A DNA stretch of 9,817 bases from an uncultured Bdellovibrio sp. Its GTDB lineage: Bacteria; Bdellovibrionota; Bdellovibrionia; Bdellovibrionales; Bdellovibrionaceae. The position numbers were made by a program, and so were the translations under genes. Positions 1 through 9,180 of this stretch are shown piece by piece (position 1 is the first letter of the stretch; every line of letters begins with the position of its first letter). The notes under the pieces were generated by a model that made no database searches, had not been told where the DNA came from, and was given only the letters and a program-made list of their open reading frames with translations. The stretch spans positions 1 through 9,817 of the forward strand of contig CAMLMF010000060.1 in the NCBI GenBank assembly GCA_946480995.1, read 5' to 3'.

Positions 1-752
1 ACGAAGATGAACAACTGGGATCCGAGATTAAATCTTTCCTCTTAGAGAAAATTTCAAATGCTGAAGTCTTTGCTTACACCAGCTATGGTCAATTTTCTTC
101 TGATCTTGCTGACAAAGACACAGTTCACAAACAAAGCCTTCCTGCGAAGTTTGATCTGATCTTTGCGGGTTACGAAGTGTTTGAAATCGAAAAAGAAAAA
201 CGTTGGGAACAAATCGTTAAAGGTCTTAAAGATCGCGCGGCGAAACACTCCACTCCTTTAGAAACGCCTCCAGATCTGATGATTGTGGCGAAAAAGAAAG
301 TTCCACTAGACGAAATCCGCAATTTTTCAGTGTGGGCGAAAGATCTTTTCTTTGCCCCCTTGGACCGCTCTTATATGTTAAAAAAGCTGGCCTATCAGTA
401 TCCAGCTTTACATAACATAGAGGTGACACAAATTTCTCAGATGAAGGATGAAAGCATCCTTAAAGTGGCCAACCCCGTAGAAATAACGCAGATTTCAGAG
501 GCCGGCTTGGTGCTTAAATACTATCGCGGCATAAGCACAGGGGCTTTCCGTGAGTTCATCTTGTGGCGCCCGGAAGAACTGAACAATCCAGAAATCATGG
601 GCACCGTGAATTTTACGGAAAAAGACAAAAACGGTGGTGATTTTTTCTTAAATCACTTCGTATTCTTCGGAATGCGCGATCACTATTTAAAGCACATCCG
701 TTTGTGGTTGCGTGACGTCTATATCAAGACCAAAGAGTCAAAAGCTTCCTAA
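1..752 (+). CDS. Receiver-like/PilZ-like regulatory protein, 5' end missing
   Basis: The reading frame is open from base 3 to a TAA at 750-752, giving 249 visible residues. The GTG at 177 is only the first internal start codon; the true start lies left of the window. Visible residues 20-130 read like the second half of a response-regulator receiver: a hydrophobic strand at FDLIFAG (50-56), another at PDLMIVAKK (90-98), then KDLFFAPLDRSYMLKKL (113-129), which mimics the last strand and helix where a receiver normally has a Lys-Pro. Here Ala replaces the Lys, so phosphorylation chemistry looks lost. Residues about 155-240 resemble a PilZ-type beta barrel (VEITQISEAGLVL, then an FREFILW strand), but the Arg-rich c-di-GMP motif is not clear. 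The role is probably signalling; no partner is visible. It converges on the DUF366 gene, with 11 nt between the stop codons. The domain calls come from pattern recognition and are only moderately sure. Confidence 0.6.
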   Translation, partial: EDEQLGSEIKSFLLEKISNAEVFAYTSYGQFSSDLADKDTVHKQSLPAKFDLIFAGYEVFEIEKEKRWEQIVKGLKDRAAKHSTPLETPPDLMIVAKKKVPLDEIRNFSVWAKDLFFAPLDRSYMLKKLAYQYPALHNIEVTQISQMKDESILKVANPVEITQISEAGLVLKYYRGISTGAFREFILWRPEELNNPEIMGTVNFTEKDKNGGDFFLNHFVFFGMRDHYLKHIRLWLRDVYIKTKESKAS

Positions 753-785
753 AGGCGCGCGTATTAAGGAACTGGGCGCACCTTT
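751..785. terminator. Probable bidirectional intrinsic terminator
   Basis: The arms AAAGGCGCGC (751-760) and GCGCACCTTT (776-785) pair around a 15-nt loop. On the plus-strand RNA there is a single C-A mismatch, and the stem ends in four T (783-786). On the minus-strand RNA the same position becomes a G-U wobble, so all ten pairs form, but the U tract is only the three U inside the stem. The hairpin sits exactly between two convergent genes, overlapping the stop of the left gene and the last codons of the DUF366 gene. This is the expected place for a shared terminator. The tail is short in both directions, so efficiency is uncertain. Confidence 0.5.
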
Positions 786-1333
786 TGCGTTGCAATCAAA
801 ACGTCATCAAATTCTTTTTTAAACAAAGCCATTAAATCTTCGGACACTTTGCGTGGGTCCAACTTTAAATCTTCAAGGCTGAGGGTTTTTACTGGCGTGC
901 CCTTATTAGTCACGTTCATCGCAAAATGCACCATCACCGATACCGGCGAACGAGTCGCAATACTGATGCTGAGCTTTCGATCATCCAGGTAAATATCATC
1001 ACCACTGCGATGTAAGCTTTTACCAGACAGCGCACTGCCCGCTTGCACTTGCAAATAGTCTTTGGCAATCGAGGCAAACATTCGTTGCAACAAAACCCCT
1101 GAAAATAAATCGCGATCAAATACTTCGACAATGAAATGCAGCATTTCATCGCCTTGGATCACGGCTTTTTCTAAAAGGTCTTCGCCATCCACCATGTGTT
1201 CAAAAGAAATCGAACAAGCGCCTTGCCATGAAACCATCGAAGGCCCCAGAACGCCGTGATTAAGATATGCAAACAAAGAATGCAATTGGGTGCCGTCGTA
1301 AGGAAACTTCTTTTCAATAAAGCGTGTTTGCAT
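764..1333 (-). CDS. DUF366 family protein, function unknown
   Basis: This 189-residue protein matches my memory of the DUF366 family (about 185-190 residues, known from archaea, Firmicutes and delta-type bacteria). The most family-like stretch is residues 111-127: GDDIYLDDRKL followed by SISIAT, then HFAMNV at 136-141. As I recall, an archaeal member has a fold of the class II aminoacyl-tRNA synthetase/biotin-lipoate ligase type; the GDD-x-Y-x-DDRKLS motif resembles the lipoate-ligase region containing the catalytic lysine, with Lys120 as the equivalent. That is inference. No signal peptide or membrane segment is seen, so it should be cytosolic. It starts 3 nt after the queC stop with AGGGAG about 7 nt upstream, so it is almost certainly co-translated with queC. 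This suggests, without proving, a role in deazaguanine or tRNA modification. It is the last gene of the operon. Confidence 0.85.
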   Translation of the reverse strand: MQTRFIEKKFPYDGTQLHSLFAYLNHGVLGPSMVSWQGACSISFEHMVDGEDLLEKAVIQGDEMLHFIVEVFDRDLFSGVLLQRMFASIAKDYLQVQAGSALSGKSLHRSGDDIYLDDRKLSISIATRSPVSVMVHFAMNVTNKGTPVKTLSLEDLKLDPRKVSEDLMALFKKEFDDVLIATQKVRPVP

Positions 1334-1336
1334 TTC

Positions 1337-2032
1337 CTACTCCCTAAACAAATGGGCGACGTCGATATTTGCCGAAGCAAAAGCGCGTTTTGAGCGCTGG
1401 CAAGATTCACACTGCCCGCACCACTTATCGCCTGAAAAATAACAAGGCCAAATAAGTTCCCAAGGAATTTTCAAACCTTGACCCAAGCGCACGATGTCTG
1501 GCTTTTTCATATGAATCGTATAGCACCCGACTGTCACGTGATTTGACGTTGAATACTTCAGACTGCGCGTCGTTTGTTCCATAAAATCTTTCGAATTATC
1601 TGGAAAAGTCACAGCCTCTTCGGCATTAAATCCAGGAATCACGGCATGGGCACCTAATGCTTCCGCATAGGCTGCAGCAATATTTAAGAAGATCCCATTA
1701 CGGTTGGGTACCCAAACAGACTTTGCGGTTTCTTCGGAGCGCTCTAAGTTATCAATAGAAACCTGTGCTCCCGTTGGCACTTCTTGCTCTTCAACTAGCA
1801 AGGAAGATTTATTGAAATCTTTAAACCATGGCAGATCGACAACTTTATGGGGAATCTTTAAGTGGGCCGCGATTTTTGCGGCCGCTTCGATTTCTTTTTT
1901 CGCGGCTCTTTGCCCATAATTAAAGGTCAAAGCTAAAACGACTTCATGGTGATGCTTGATAGCCTCATAAGCATTCACCGTCGAATCTAAACCCGCCGAA
2001 AGAAGAACGACTACTTTTTTTGCTGATTTCAT
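1337..2032 (-). CDS. queC: 7-cyano-7-deazaguanine synthase QueC
   Basis: QueC converts 7-carboxy-7-deazaguanine to preQ0 using ATP and ammonia, in the cytosol, on the queuosine pathway. The 231-residue length equals that of the E. coli enzyme. Visible landmarks are the PP-loop ATP site SAGLDST (12-18), NYGQR (38-42), the VPNRNGIFLNIAAAYAEALGA segment (108-128, nucleotide and substrate side), and the C-terminal zinc ligands Cys197, Cys205, Cys208 and Cys211 in the CGQC-ES-C arrangement. Two positions are variant: the P-loop has SAG where SGG is commoner, and GFNAEEAVTFPDNS (134-147) replaces the usual G-x-N-x-x-D-x-S-x-YPDCR type. This points to a distinct QueC branch. The start ATG overlaps the recJ stop as ATGA, with AAGG 8-11 nt upstream, so translation is coupled to recJ. 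The DUF366 gene follows after 3 nt. Confidence 0.95.
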   Translation of the reverse strand: MKSAKKVVVLLSAGLDSTVNAYEAIKHHHEVVLALTFNYGQRAAKKEIEAAAKIAAHLKIPHKVVDLPWFKDFNKSSLLVEEQEVPTGAQVSIDNLERSEETAKSVWVPNRNGIFLNIAAAYAEALGAHAVIPGFNAEEAVTFPDNSKDFMEQTTRSLKYSTSNHVTVGCYTIHMKKPDIVRLGQGLKIPWELIWPCYFSGDKWCGQCESCQRSKRAFASANIDVAHLFRE

Positions 2033-3756
2033 GTGGCAGCCTTTAAATCACGAATAAGAATCTGGATAGTTTTTTGCCCCGCAAAATAATTCCACTGCAA
2101 TTCGCCCAGAATATTATAAAAACCTGGAACCTCTTGAATGGCATTGAGCTGACGCGGAGTCGGCGTAAATAACAACGCTTCCGCCGAAGCCTGACCATCG
2201 CCATCGGCGATCTTTAAACGCAGATGGCCGCCTTTAAGTTCGCGTTTGGACAAAACTTGCACATTGGTAAAATGAATCAAAGGGATGGAAAAGCCTGCAC
2301 CGAAGGGGCCAACGAAGTCGTACCACTTCATTAGGTTTGTCCCAACGTCTGCTAAGCGCGCTTCAACATCGTAAAAGATCTCTAAAGGTTTCGGTTTTTC
2401 ACGTAAGTCCGAAAAATGACCGGCAAGTCTTTCGATAAACTGCGGCACTTTTGTTTCAGCAACTTCAAATCCCGCCGCAGCAGAGTGTCCGCCGAAACGG
2501 CTTAGCAAGTCTTGCGCTGAAGACATCGCTTCAACTAAACACGCCTCTTGCCCTTGCGGTAAGCGCGCGCTGCCGACGATCATACCATCGTCGCCGACGG
2601 AACCAACAAAAGCTGGCTTATTAAATACTTGAGTCAACTTGGTCGCAATCAAACCGACAACACCACGATGAAAATCTTTTGATGCTACAAAAACAAAATC
2701 AGCGTGGGGCCAGCCTTTTAGGATTTCTTGAGCTTGAGCTTCGGCATCGCTTTGTAATTGCACGCGAGTCGAATTGTTCTTCATCACCTGGCGCACCATT
2801 TCGCGCGCTTGACTAACATCATCCAAAAGGAAGATATCAATCGGCAGAACACCTGATTCCATTCGCGATAAGGCATTTAACTTAGGCGCAAAACGAATCG
2901 CCACGTCCTGGCTGGTTAAAGGACGGTCTACTAAATCCAGCTCTTCCAAAAGGGCGCGAAGACCTGCTCTTTTAGTTTCAGCTAGCTTCACTAGACCATG
3001 CTTTACTAAAACACGATTATCATCCACCAACGGCACCATGTCCGTTAACGTTCCGATCACAAAATAATCCAAAACCTCTTTCAGATCCCAGTTACTTTTT
3101 GGCAAATCGGCGTGATCATGAAAGTAGCGCTTTAAGCCGCGCAGTAAATAAAATGCAACGCCGGCTCCGCACAAGTAACCTAAGTTCGAAGGGCAATCCC
3201 CTTGATTAGGATTCACGACCACAAATGCATTCGGGATTGTTTCAGCTGGCAAATGATGGTCCGTTAAGATCACATCCACACCCAGCTCACGTGCACGATC
3301 CACCGCTGCGTGGGCTGTGATACCCACATCGACAGTGATAATTAGGCTCACTCCTTGCTTTTGCAATTCTTCAACCGCCGCTGCATGAAAGCCGTAACCT
3401 TCTGACAAGCGTTTTGGTTGATAGTGCAAAACTTCTGGAAAACCCAACGCCAACATTCCCGTTTTTAGCAAAGCTAAACCGGAAGTGCCGTCCAAGTCGA
3501 AGTCCGCATAAATACAAATTTTTTCTTTATTGAGATAGGCTTTGCCCAGACGTTCAAGAGCTTCGTTCATGCCCTTCAGAACTAAGGGGTCTTTCATATC
3601 AAGAAGCTTCGGAAAAAGAAGCTTCTCGACTTCTTGGGATTCTGCGAATCCGCGGGCAGCAAGAATCTTTCCGATCAGAGAAGGCCACTGTCCCTCGACG
3701 GTCGAGGGAGTAGGCACTTCAGTCAGATGTTCACGCTGCGTCCATAACGGATTCAT
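2029..3756 (-). CDS. recJ: Single-stranded-DNA-specific 5'-3' exonuclease RecJ
   Basis: RecJ degrades single-stranded DNA 5' to 3' in recombinational and mismatch repair. At 575 residues it matches the full-length family (E. coli about 577). The DHH domain carries motif I YADFDLDGTSG (83-93), TVDVG with Asp143, the signature Asp166-His167-His168, and GTLTDMVPL with Asp239; these acidic and His residues form the two-metal site. PKLNALSRM (291-299) is the linker motif. The DHHA1 half has HRGVVGLIATKL (363-374), GSARLPQG (395-402) and RFGGHSAAAGF (420-430). An OB-type C-terminal domain begins near YDFVGPFGAGFS (479-490). The start follows an AGGGAA Shine-Dalgarno and lies 6 nt after the secF stop; the stop overlaps the queC start by 4 nt. 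recJ behind secDF is a recurrent bacterial order. A perfect inverted repeat lies in its early codons (separate entry). Confidence 0.96.
   Translation of the reverse strand: MNPLWTQREHLTEVPTPSTVEGQWPSLIGKILAARGFAESQEVEKLLFPKLLDMKDPLVLKGMNEALERLGKAYLNKEKICIYADFDLDGTSGLALLKTGMLALGFPEVLHYQPKRLSEGYGFHAAAVEELQKQGVSLIITVDVGITAHAAVDRARELGVDVILTDHHLPAETIPNAFVVVNPNQGDCPSNLGYLCGAGVAFYLLRGLKRYFHDHADLPKSNWDLKEVLDYFVIGTLTDMVPLVDDNRVLVKHGLVKLAETKRAGLRALLEELDLVDRPLTSQDVAIRFAPKLNALSRMESGVLPIDIFLLDDVSQAREMVRQVMKNNSTRVQLQSDAEAQAQEILKGWPHADFVFVASKDFHRGVVGLIATKLTQVFNKPAFVGSVGDDGMIVGSARLPQGQEACLVEAMSSAQDLLSRFGGHSAAAGFEVAETKVPQFIERLAGHFSDLREKPKPLEIFYDVEARLADVGTNLMKWYDFVGPFGAGFSIPLIHFTNVQVLSKRELKGGHLRLKIADGDGQASAEALLFTPTPRQLNAIQEVPGFYNILGELQWNYFAGQKTIQILIRDLKAAT
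3691..3709. repeat. 19-nt near-perfect palindrome inside recJ
   Basis: TCCCTCGACGGTCGAGGGA has 9-nt arms that are exact reverse complements around a single central base. It encodes part of P-S-T-V-E-G (about residues 17-22) in the variable N-terminal extension of RecJ, ahead of the conserved domains. In mRNA it could form an eight-pair stem with a three-base loop. It could be a protein-binding site, an early-mRNA structure limiting translation, or chance. Confidence 0.6.
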
Positions 3757-3762
3757 GTTTCC

Positions 3763-4701
3763 CTAAGCTGCTTTGGCTTTTTTCAAAGACATTTTTTCCA
3801 TCAACAATACCAACGGAGCGGCAACGTAGATAGAAGAGTAAGTACCGAAGAAGATACCAACACAGATCGAGAACGCGATGTCTTCAACCGTGCCATCAGC
3901 AAAAATATACAAGCAAAGTGCTGAAATGAAAGTTGTTCCTGACGTGATGATCGTACGAACCAACATTTCATTGATTGAACGATTGATCACGAAACTGAAA
4001 CCTTTGTGCGTGTACGTTCCAGCCATCTCACGAATACGGTCAAATACGACGATGGTATCATTCAGCGAGAAGCCGATCAAAGTCATGATCGCGGCTAAGA
4101 TAGACACGTTCACTTCTTTACCGACAGCCACGAAGATCGCCAACGTGATCACCGCATCATGGAATAGACACAGAACCGCACCCGGCGCGAATTTATAGTC
4201 GAAACGTAAAGCTACGTAAATCAAGATCACAAGTAAGCAATAGAATACCGCAAGTACACCGTTACGTTTTAACTCGGCACCCACTTGCGGCCCCACAGTA
4301 TCCACACGGCGAATTTCTGGATTCGATGCTGCAAAGCTTGTCGTGATCGTTTCACGAATTTTCGTGATGTCACTGTTCAAGATTTCATTCGTTTCTTTAT
4401 CATTGGCGCCGGCTCTGCCTTGGAAACGCACGATAAACTCGCTGCCTTCACCAAAGGACTGCACACCAACTTCACCCAATTTTAGGTCATCAACTGCTTT
4501 ACGCAAATCATCGATTACGACTGGTTTTTCAAATTTAACTTGGATTTCAGTACCACCTTTAAAATCGATACCATAGCTAATTCCATGCACAGCTAGGTAG
4601 ATCAAAGAAGCGACAACTAACACCAAGGAGATTCCGCCGAAAAGCCATGCTTTGCCAACAAAATCAAAACGTCCAAATGATTCATTCTTTAGTTTATTCA
4701 T
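3763..4701 (-). CDS. secF: Protein translocase subunit SecF
   Basis: SecF is an inner-membrane partner of SecD; the pair uses the proton gradient to pull exported proteins out of SecYEG on the periplasmic side. The 312 residues fit the family. A first membrane helix spans about 18-38, followed by the GISYGIDFKGGTEI motif (40-53), a periplasmic P4-like domain (about 54-140), then five helices from about 147 to 301. The signature GFSLNDTIVVFDRIREM (210-226) and HDAVITLAIF (181-190) are both present, covering the conserved Asp and Arg positions linked to proton coupling. A basic tail (SLKKAKAA) ends the protein. It begins 10 nt after the secD stop with only a weak Shine-Dalgarno (GTGGG), suggesting translational coupling to secD, and ends 6 nt before recJ. 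Confidence 0.97.
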   Translation of the reverse strand: MNKLKNESFGRFDFVGKAWLFGGISLVLVVASLIYLAVHGISYGIDFKGGTEIQVKFEKPVVIDDLRKAVDDLKLGEVGVQSFGEGSEFIVRFQGRAGANDKETNEILNSDITKIRETITTSFAASNPEIRRVDTVGPQVGAELKRNGVLAVFYCLLVILIYVALRFDYKFAPGAVLCLFHDAVITLAIFVAVGKEVNVSILAAIMTLIGFSLNDTIVVFDRIREMAGTYTHKGFSFVINRSINEMLVRTIITSGTTFISALCLYIFADGTVEDIAFSICVGIFFGTYSSIYVAAPLVLLMEKMSLKKAKAA

Positions 4702-4711
4702 CTAATACCCA

Positions 4712-6406
4712 CTAAACCGATAACTTTTTAAAATTAAATTTATGAACCAATGTATCCACGATCACTTTCGAAACGAAAACGTTCGCAAACATCGAAGTCA
4801 CAATACCAATTAACAATGTCACCGCGAAACCACGCACTGGGCCCGTACCAAAGTACAAAAGAACCACAGCAGTTGCTGCCGTCGTAATGTTGGCATCGAT
4901 AATCGCCGACATCGCACGGTGATAACCCTCTTTAATCGCGATTTGGATACTATGACCTAATGCCAACTCTTCCTTGATTCGCTCGTTGATTAACACGTTG
5001 GCATCGACCGCAAAACCCACAGTTAATGCGATCCCCGCAATACCTGGCAAAGTCAAAGTCGCTCCAAAACTTGTTAACAAAGCAAAGATACCCAAAATAT
5101 TGATACCCAAAGCTAAGCTCGCTACAGCGCCCATCGTTTTGTAGTAAACCAACATAAAGATCACGATGATCGCAGCTCCAACAAAAGAACCTAATTTTGC
5201 TTTATCAATGGCGTCAGCTCCCAATGTTGGACCGACACGTCTTTCTTCAAGCTGTTCTAAAGAGGCAGGAAGAGCACCGGCACGCAATGCTGTTGAAATC
5301 ATCTTTGCTTCATCCATCATTTGATTTCTGTCGCGGCCACCACCCAAAGTGATCACAGCTTGTCCACCAGAAATACGATCACGAATGCTCGGAGCTGATT
5401 TAACGACTTTATCAAGAACGATGGCCATTTGTTTGCCGACGTTGTTGCCAGTTAAATCAGAAAACTTCGTCGCACCTGCAGAGCTAAAGTGCAAAGACAC
5501 TTGCGGACCACCATATTGGTCATAACCAACAAAGGCGTCATCCAAAGCACCGCCACCAAGATCTGTATCAAGTCTTAGAAGGTAAGGAATTGCGCCCGCT
5601 TCAAGAGTCGCTGCGTTTGCGGATTTCTCGAAGTAGATCACTGATTTTTCTGGAAGTTTGCTTTTAAGATCTGCATTCAAACGCGCAACGTACTCTGAGT
5701 ACTTCATTGTCGTTAGATTGTAGTTCCCTGCTTTTTCGGCTTCAGCCACCAAAGCTTGCAATTCTTGAGGCGTTTTTTCGTGAGAAACCACCATGAAATC
5801 CAACTTCGCCGTGGTATTGATCAACTGTTTTGCTTTTTCAGCGTCAGCCATACCTGGCAATTGGATCAAAATGCGGTTCGCACCTTGACTAGAAATAGAC
5901 GGCTCCGCCACACCGAACTCATCGATACGATTACGGATCGTTTCGATGGCCTGTTGTACTACGCGCGTTTTATATTCATTTAAGTACGCATCGAAGTAAC
6001 GAGCCGTCACTACTGTGTCAGTCGAGCTCATTACTTGCAAAATTGTTGAATACTTATCAGCCAAAAATTTATCTACAGCCGCTTTTTCAGACGGCGCAGA
6101 CAATGTGATTTGAATCTCACCTTGTTCTGGCTTGTCAGACTTTACCGCTGCGAAAGCAACATTGTCTTTTTTCATGTCCGTTTGCATAGACGCCAACAAA
6201 CGGTTTGTACTTTCTTTTACTACACCATCAACATCAACACCCATAACCAAGTGCAAACCACCTTGGATGTCCAAGCCATAGTTTAACTTTTGCTTAGAAG
6301 GCCACCATGAATTTTCACCGAAGTGAATCACGTTTGGCACCACCCATACGATGGACGCTACCACACCCAAAATTGCGAGAATTGATCTCCAACGAAGTCC
6401 TTCCAT
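4712..6406 (-). CDS. secD: Protein translocase subunit SecD
   Basis: SecD is an RND-type inner-membrane protein with a large periplasmic domain that assists late protein export. It has 564 residues. A membrane helix lies at about 8-25, then LNYGLDIQGGLHLVMGVD (41-58), the P1 region ending in ETIRNRIDEFGVAEPSIS (155-172) and RILIQLPG (178-185), then LRAGALPASLEQLEERRVGP (374-393) before the membrane bundle. Helices start near 404, and the key motif FAVDANVLINERIKEEL (465-481) carries Asp468, the counterpart of the proton-relay Asp of E. coli SecD. SecD and SecF are separate genes here, not fused as in some Gram-positives. The start overlaps the yajC stop by one base (TAATG), with AGAGGA just upstream. 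Confidence 0.97.
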   Translation of the reverse strand: MEGLRWRSILAILGVVASIVWVVPNVIHFGENSWWPSKQKLNYGLDIQGGLHLVMGVDVDGVVKESTNRLLASMQTDMKKDNVAFAAVKSDKPEQGEIQITLSAPSEKAAVDKFLADKYSTILQVMSSTDTVVTARYFDAYLNEYKTRVVQQAIETIRNRIDEFGVAEPSISSQGANRILIQLPGMADAEKAKQLINTTAKLDFMVVSHEKTPQELQALVAEAEKAGNYNLTTMKYSEYVARLNADLKSKLPEKSVIYFEKSANAATLEAGAIPYLLRLDTDLGGGALDDAFVGYDQYGGPQVSLHFSSAGATKFSDLTGNNVGKQMAIVLDKVVKSAPSIRDRISGGQAVITLGGGRDRNQMMDEAKMISTALRAGALPASLEQLEERRVGPTLGADAIDKAKLGSFVGAAIIVIFMLVYYKTMGAVASLALGINILGIFALLTSFGATLTLPGIAGIALTVGFAVDANVLINERIKEELALGHSIQIAIKEGYHRAMSAIIDANITTAATAVVLLYFGTGPVRGFAVTLLIGIVTSMFANVFVSKVIVDTLVHKFNFKKLSV

Positions 6407-6744
6407 TATTTCTTTTCCTCTGCTGTTGCTGCTTTCTGAGATGTTGCAATCTGACTGCGAAGCATTTTAACTTTTACGCCGTCAGCAATTTCCAAAGTTA
6501 CGAATTGGTCTGTGATACCTTCCACGCGACCAAGGATGCCAGAAGAAGTGACGATTTCATCACCACGTTTTACTTCAGACAAAAACTTCTGGTGTTCTTT
6601 TTGTCTTTTAGATTGTGGACGAATAATAAGGAAATAGAAGATCACGAAAATAAAGATAAAAGGCACGAACATTTCGAAAGCTGAGGGCTGACCGCCCGGA
6701 GCTGTTTGTGCATAGGCTGTTGATACAAGAAGTCCGTTAAACAT
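6406..6744 (-). CDS. yajC: Preprotein translocase accessory subunit YajC
   Basis: YajC is a small single-pass inner-membrane protein that co-purifies with SecD-SecF. The 112 residues include one membrane helix at about 24-42 running into the family signature FLIIRPQSKRQKEHQKFL (38-55), then KRGDEIVTSSGILGRV (59-74), a compact cytosolic beta-rich domain, and a charged tail ending EEKK. The N-terminus (MFNGLLVSTAYAQTA) looks partly signal-like, which is common in this family. The ATG is preceded by the strongest Shine-Dalgarno in the window, GGAGG about 5 nt upstream, fitting a gene that must start translation independently after the 129-nt gap behind tgt. Its stop overlaps the secD start. Confidence 0.96.
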   Translation of the reverse strand: MFNGLLVSTAYAQTAPGGQPSAFEMFVPFIFIFVIFYFLIIRPQSKRQKEHQKFLSEVKRGDEIVTSSGILGRVEGITDQFVTLEIADGVKVKMLRSQIATSQKAATAEEKK

Positions 6745-6873
6745 GATTCCTCCAAATTGCTAATACTAGTTGTCATGAAGCTGCTGCTTCAGCTTCCACG
6801 CCATCCGGCGTTCCAGCTCTGCCGGCTACCGCCGACAGTAAAATTCAGCATTATTATTAGGAAGAATCAATAT
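6745..6873 (-). other. 129-nt spacer between tgt and yajC
   Basis: This is the only sizeable gap within the minus-strand gene run. On the coding strand it holds an AT-rich stretch after the tgt stop (about 35 nt), then a GC-rich structured repeat with three consecutive hairpins (6777-6838), then a short leader with the yajC ribosome binding site. I see no hairpin followed by a U run, hence no standard terminator, and no convincing -35/-10 pair. Read-through from tgt into yajC is therefore likely, with the repeat acting, if at all, as an RNA structure or processing site. Confidence 0.6.
6777..6838 (-). repeat. Structured GC-rich repeat, intergenic copy
   Basis: On the plus strand this stretch holds three back-to-back inverted repeats: GAAGCTG/CAGCTTC (6777-6783 and 6790-6796, six-base loop), ACGCC/GGCGT (6798-6802 and 6807-6811, loop ATCC) and CGGC/GCCG (6823-6826 and 6831-6834, loop TACC). 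A second copy lies at 8043-8097. The copies share GCTGCTTCAGCT, CTCTGCCGGC and GCCGAC exactly and in the same order and orientation. Read on the minus strand it also stays open in the frame used by the queA copy, giving a similar peptide (SAVAGRAGTPDGVEAEAA). It shows no transposase, target duplication or T run. It looks like a short palindromic interspersed element. Confidence 0.7.
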
Positions 6874-9098
<2,225 letters not shown>

Positions 9099-9180
9099 AG
9101 GTCGCCCTTCATATCACAGGCGCCTAAGGCGGAACACTTTTTTCTAGCCACCTAGGAATAAAATCACTACAAATAAGTCC
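9099..9180. promoter_or_regulatory. Divergent promoter region between queA and transporter
   Basis: These 82 bases must drive both the leftward eight-gene run and the rightward transporter. For the transporter, TAAAAT at 9159-9164 is a five-of-six match to the -10 consensus, which would place the RNA start about 10 nt before the ATG; no good -35 is seen. For queA I find no clear -35/-10 pair. Small dyads are present: CGCCT-A-AGGCG (9121-9131), 22-32 bases before the queA start, and TTCTAG-CCAC-CTAGGAA (9142-9158), imperfect by one base. Either could be an operator. I see no preQ1 riboswitch signature (stem plus A-rich pseudoknot tail) in this leader. Confidence 0.35.

Noticed and set aside
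177..752. GTG at 177 as the true start of the left gene
   Set aside because: The frame stays open and protein-like back to base 3, so this codon is internal to a gene that begins outside the window.
6777..6838. Rho-independent terminator after tgt
   Set aside because: The hairpins are convincing, but none is followed by a run of T on the coding strand, so a classic terminator is not supported.
6789..6851. 20-codon minus-strand open frame through the intergenic repeat
   Set aside because: It has no ribosome binding site and its frame differs from the one used by the copy in queA, so a real peptide is unlikely.
9099..9180. preQ1 riboswitch upstream of queA
   Set aside because: The CTAG followed by an A run (coding strand near 9145) caught the eye, but the flanking P1 stem and the conserved loop arrangement of preQ1 aptamers are not present.
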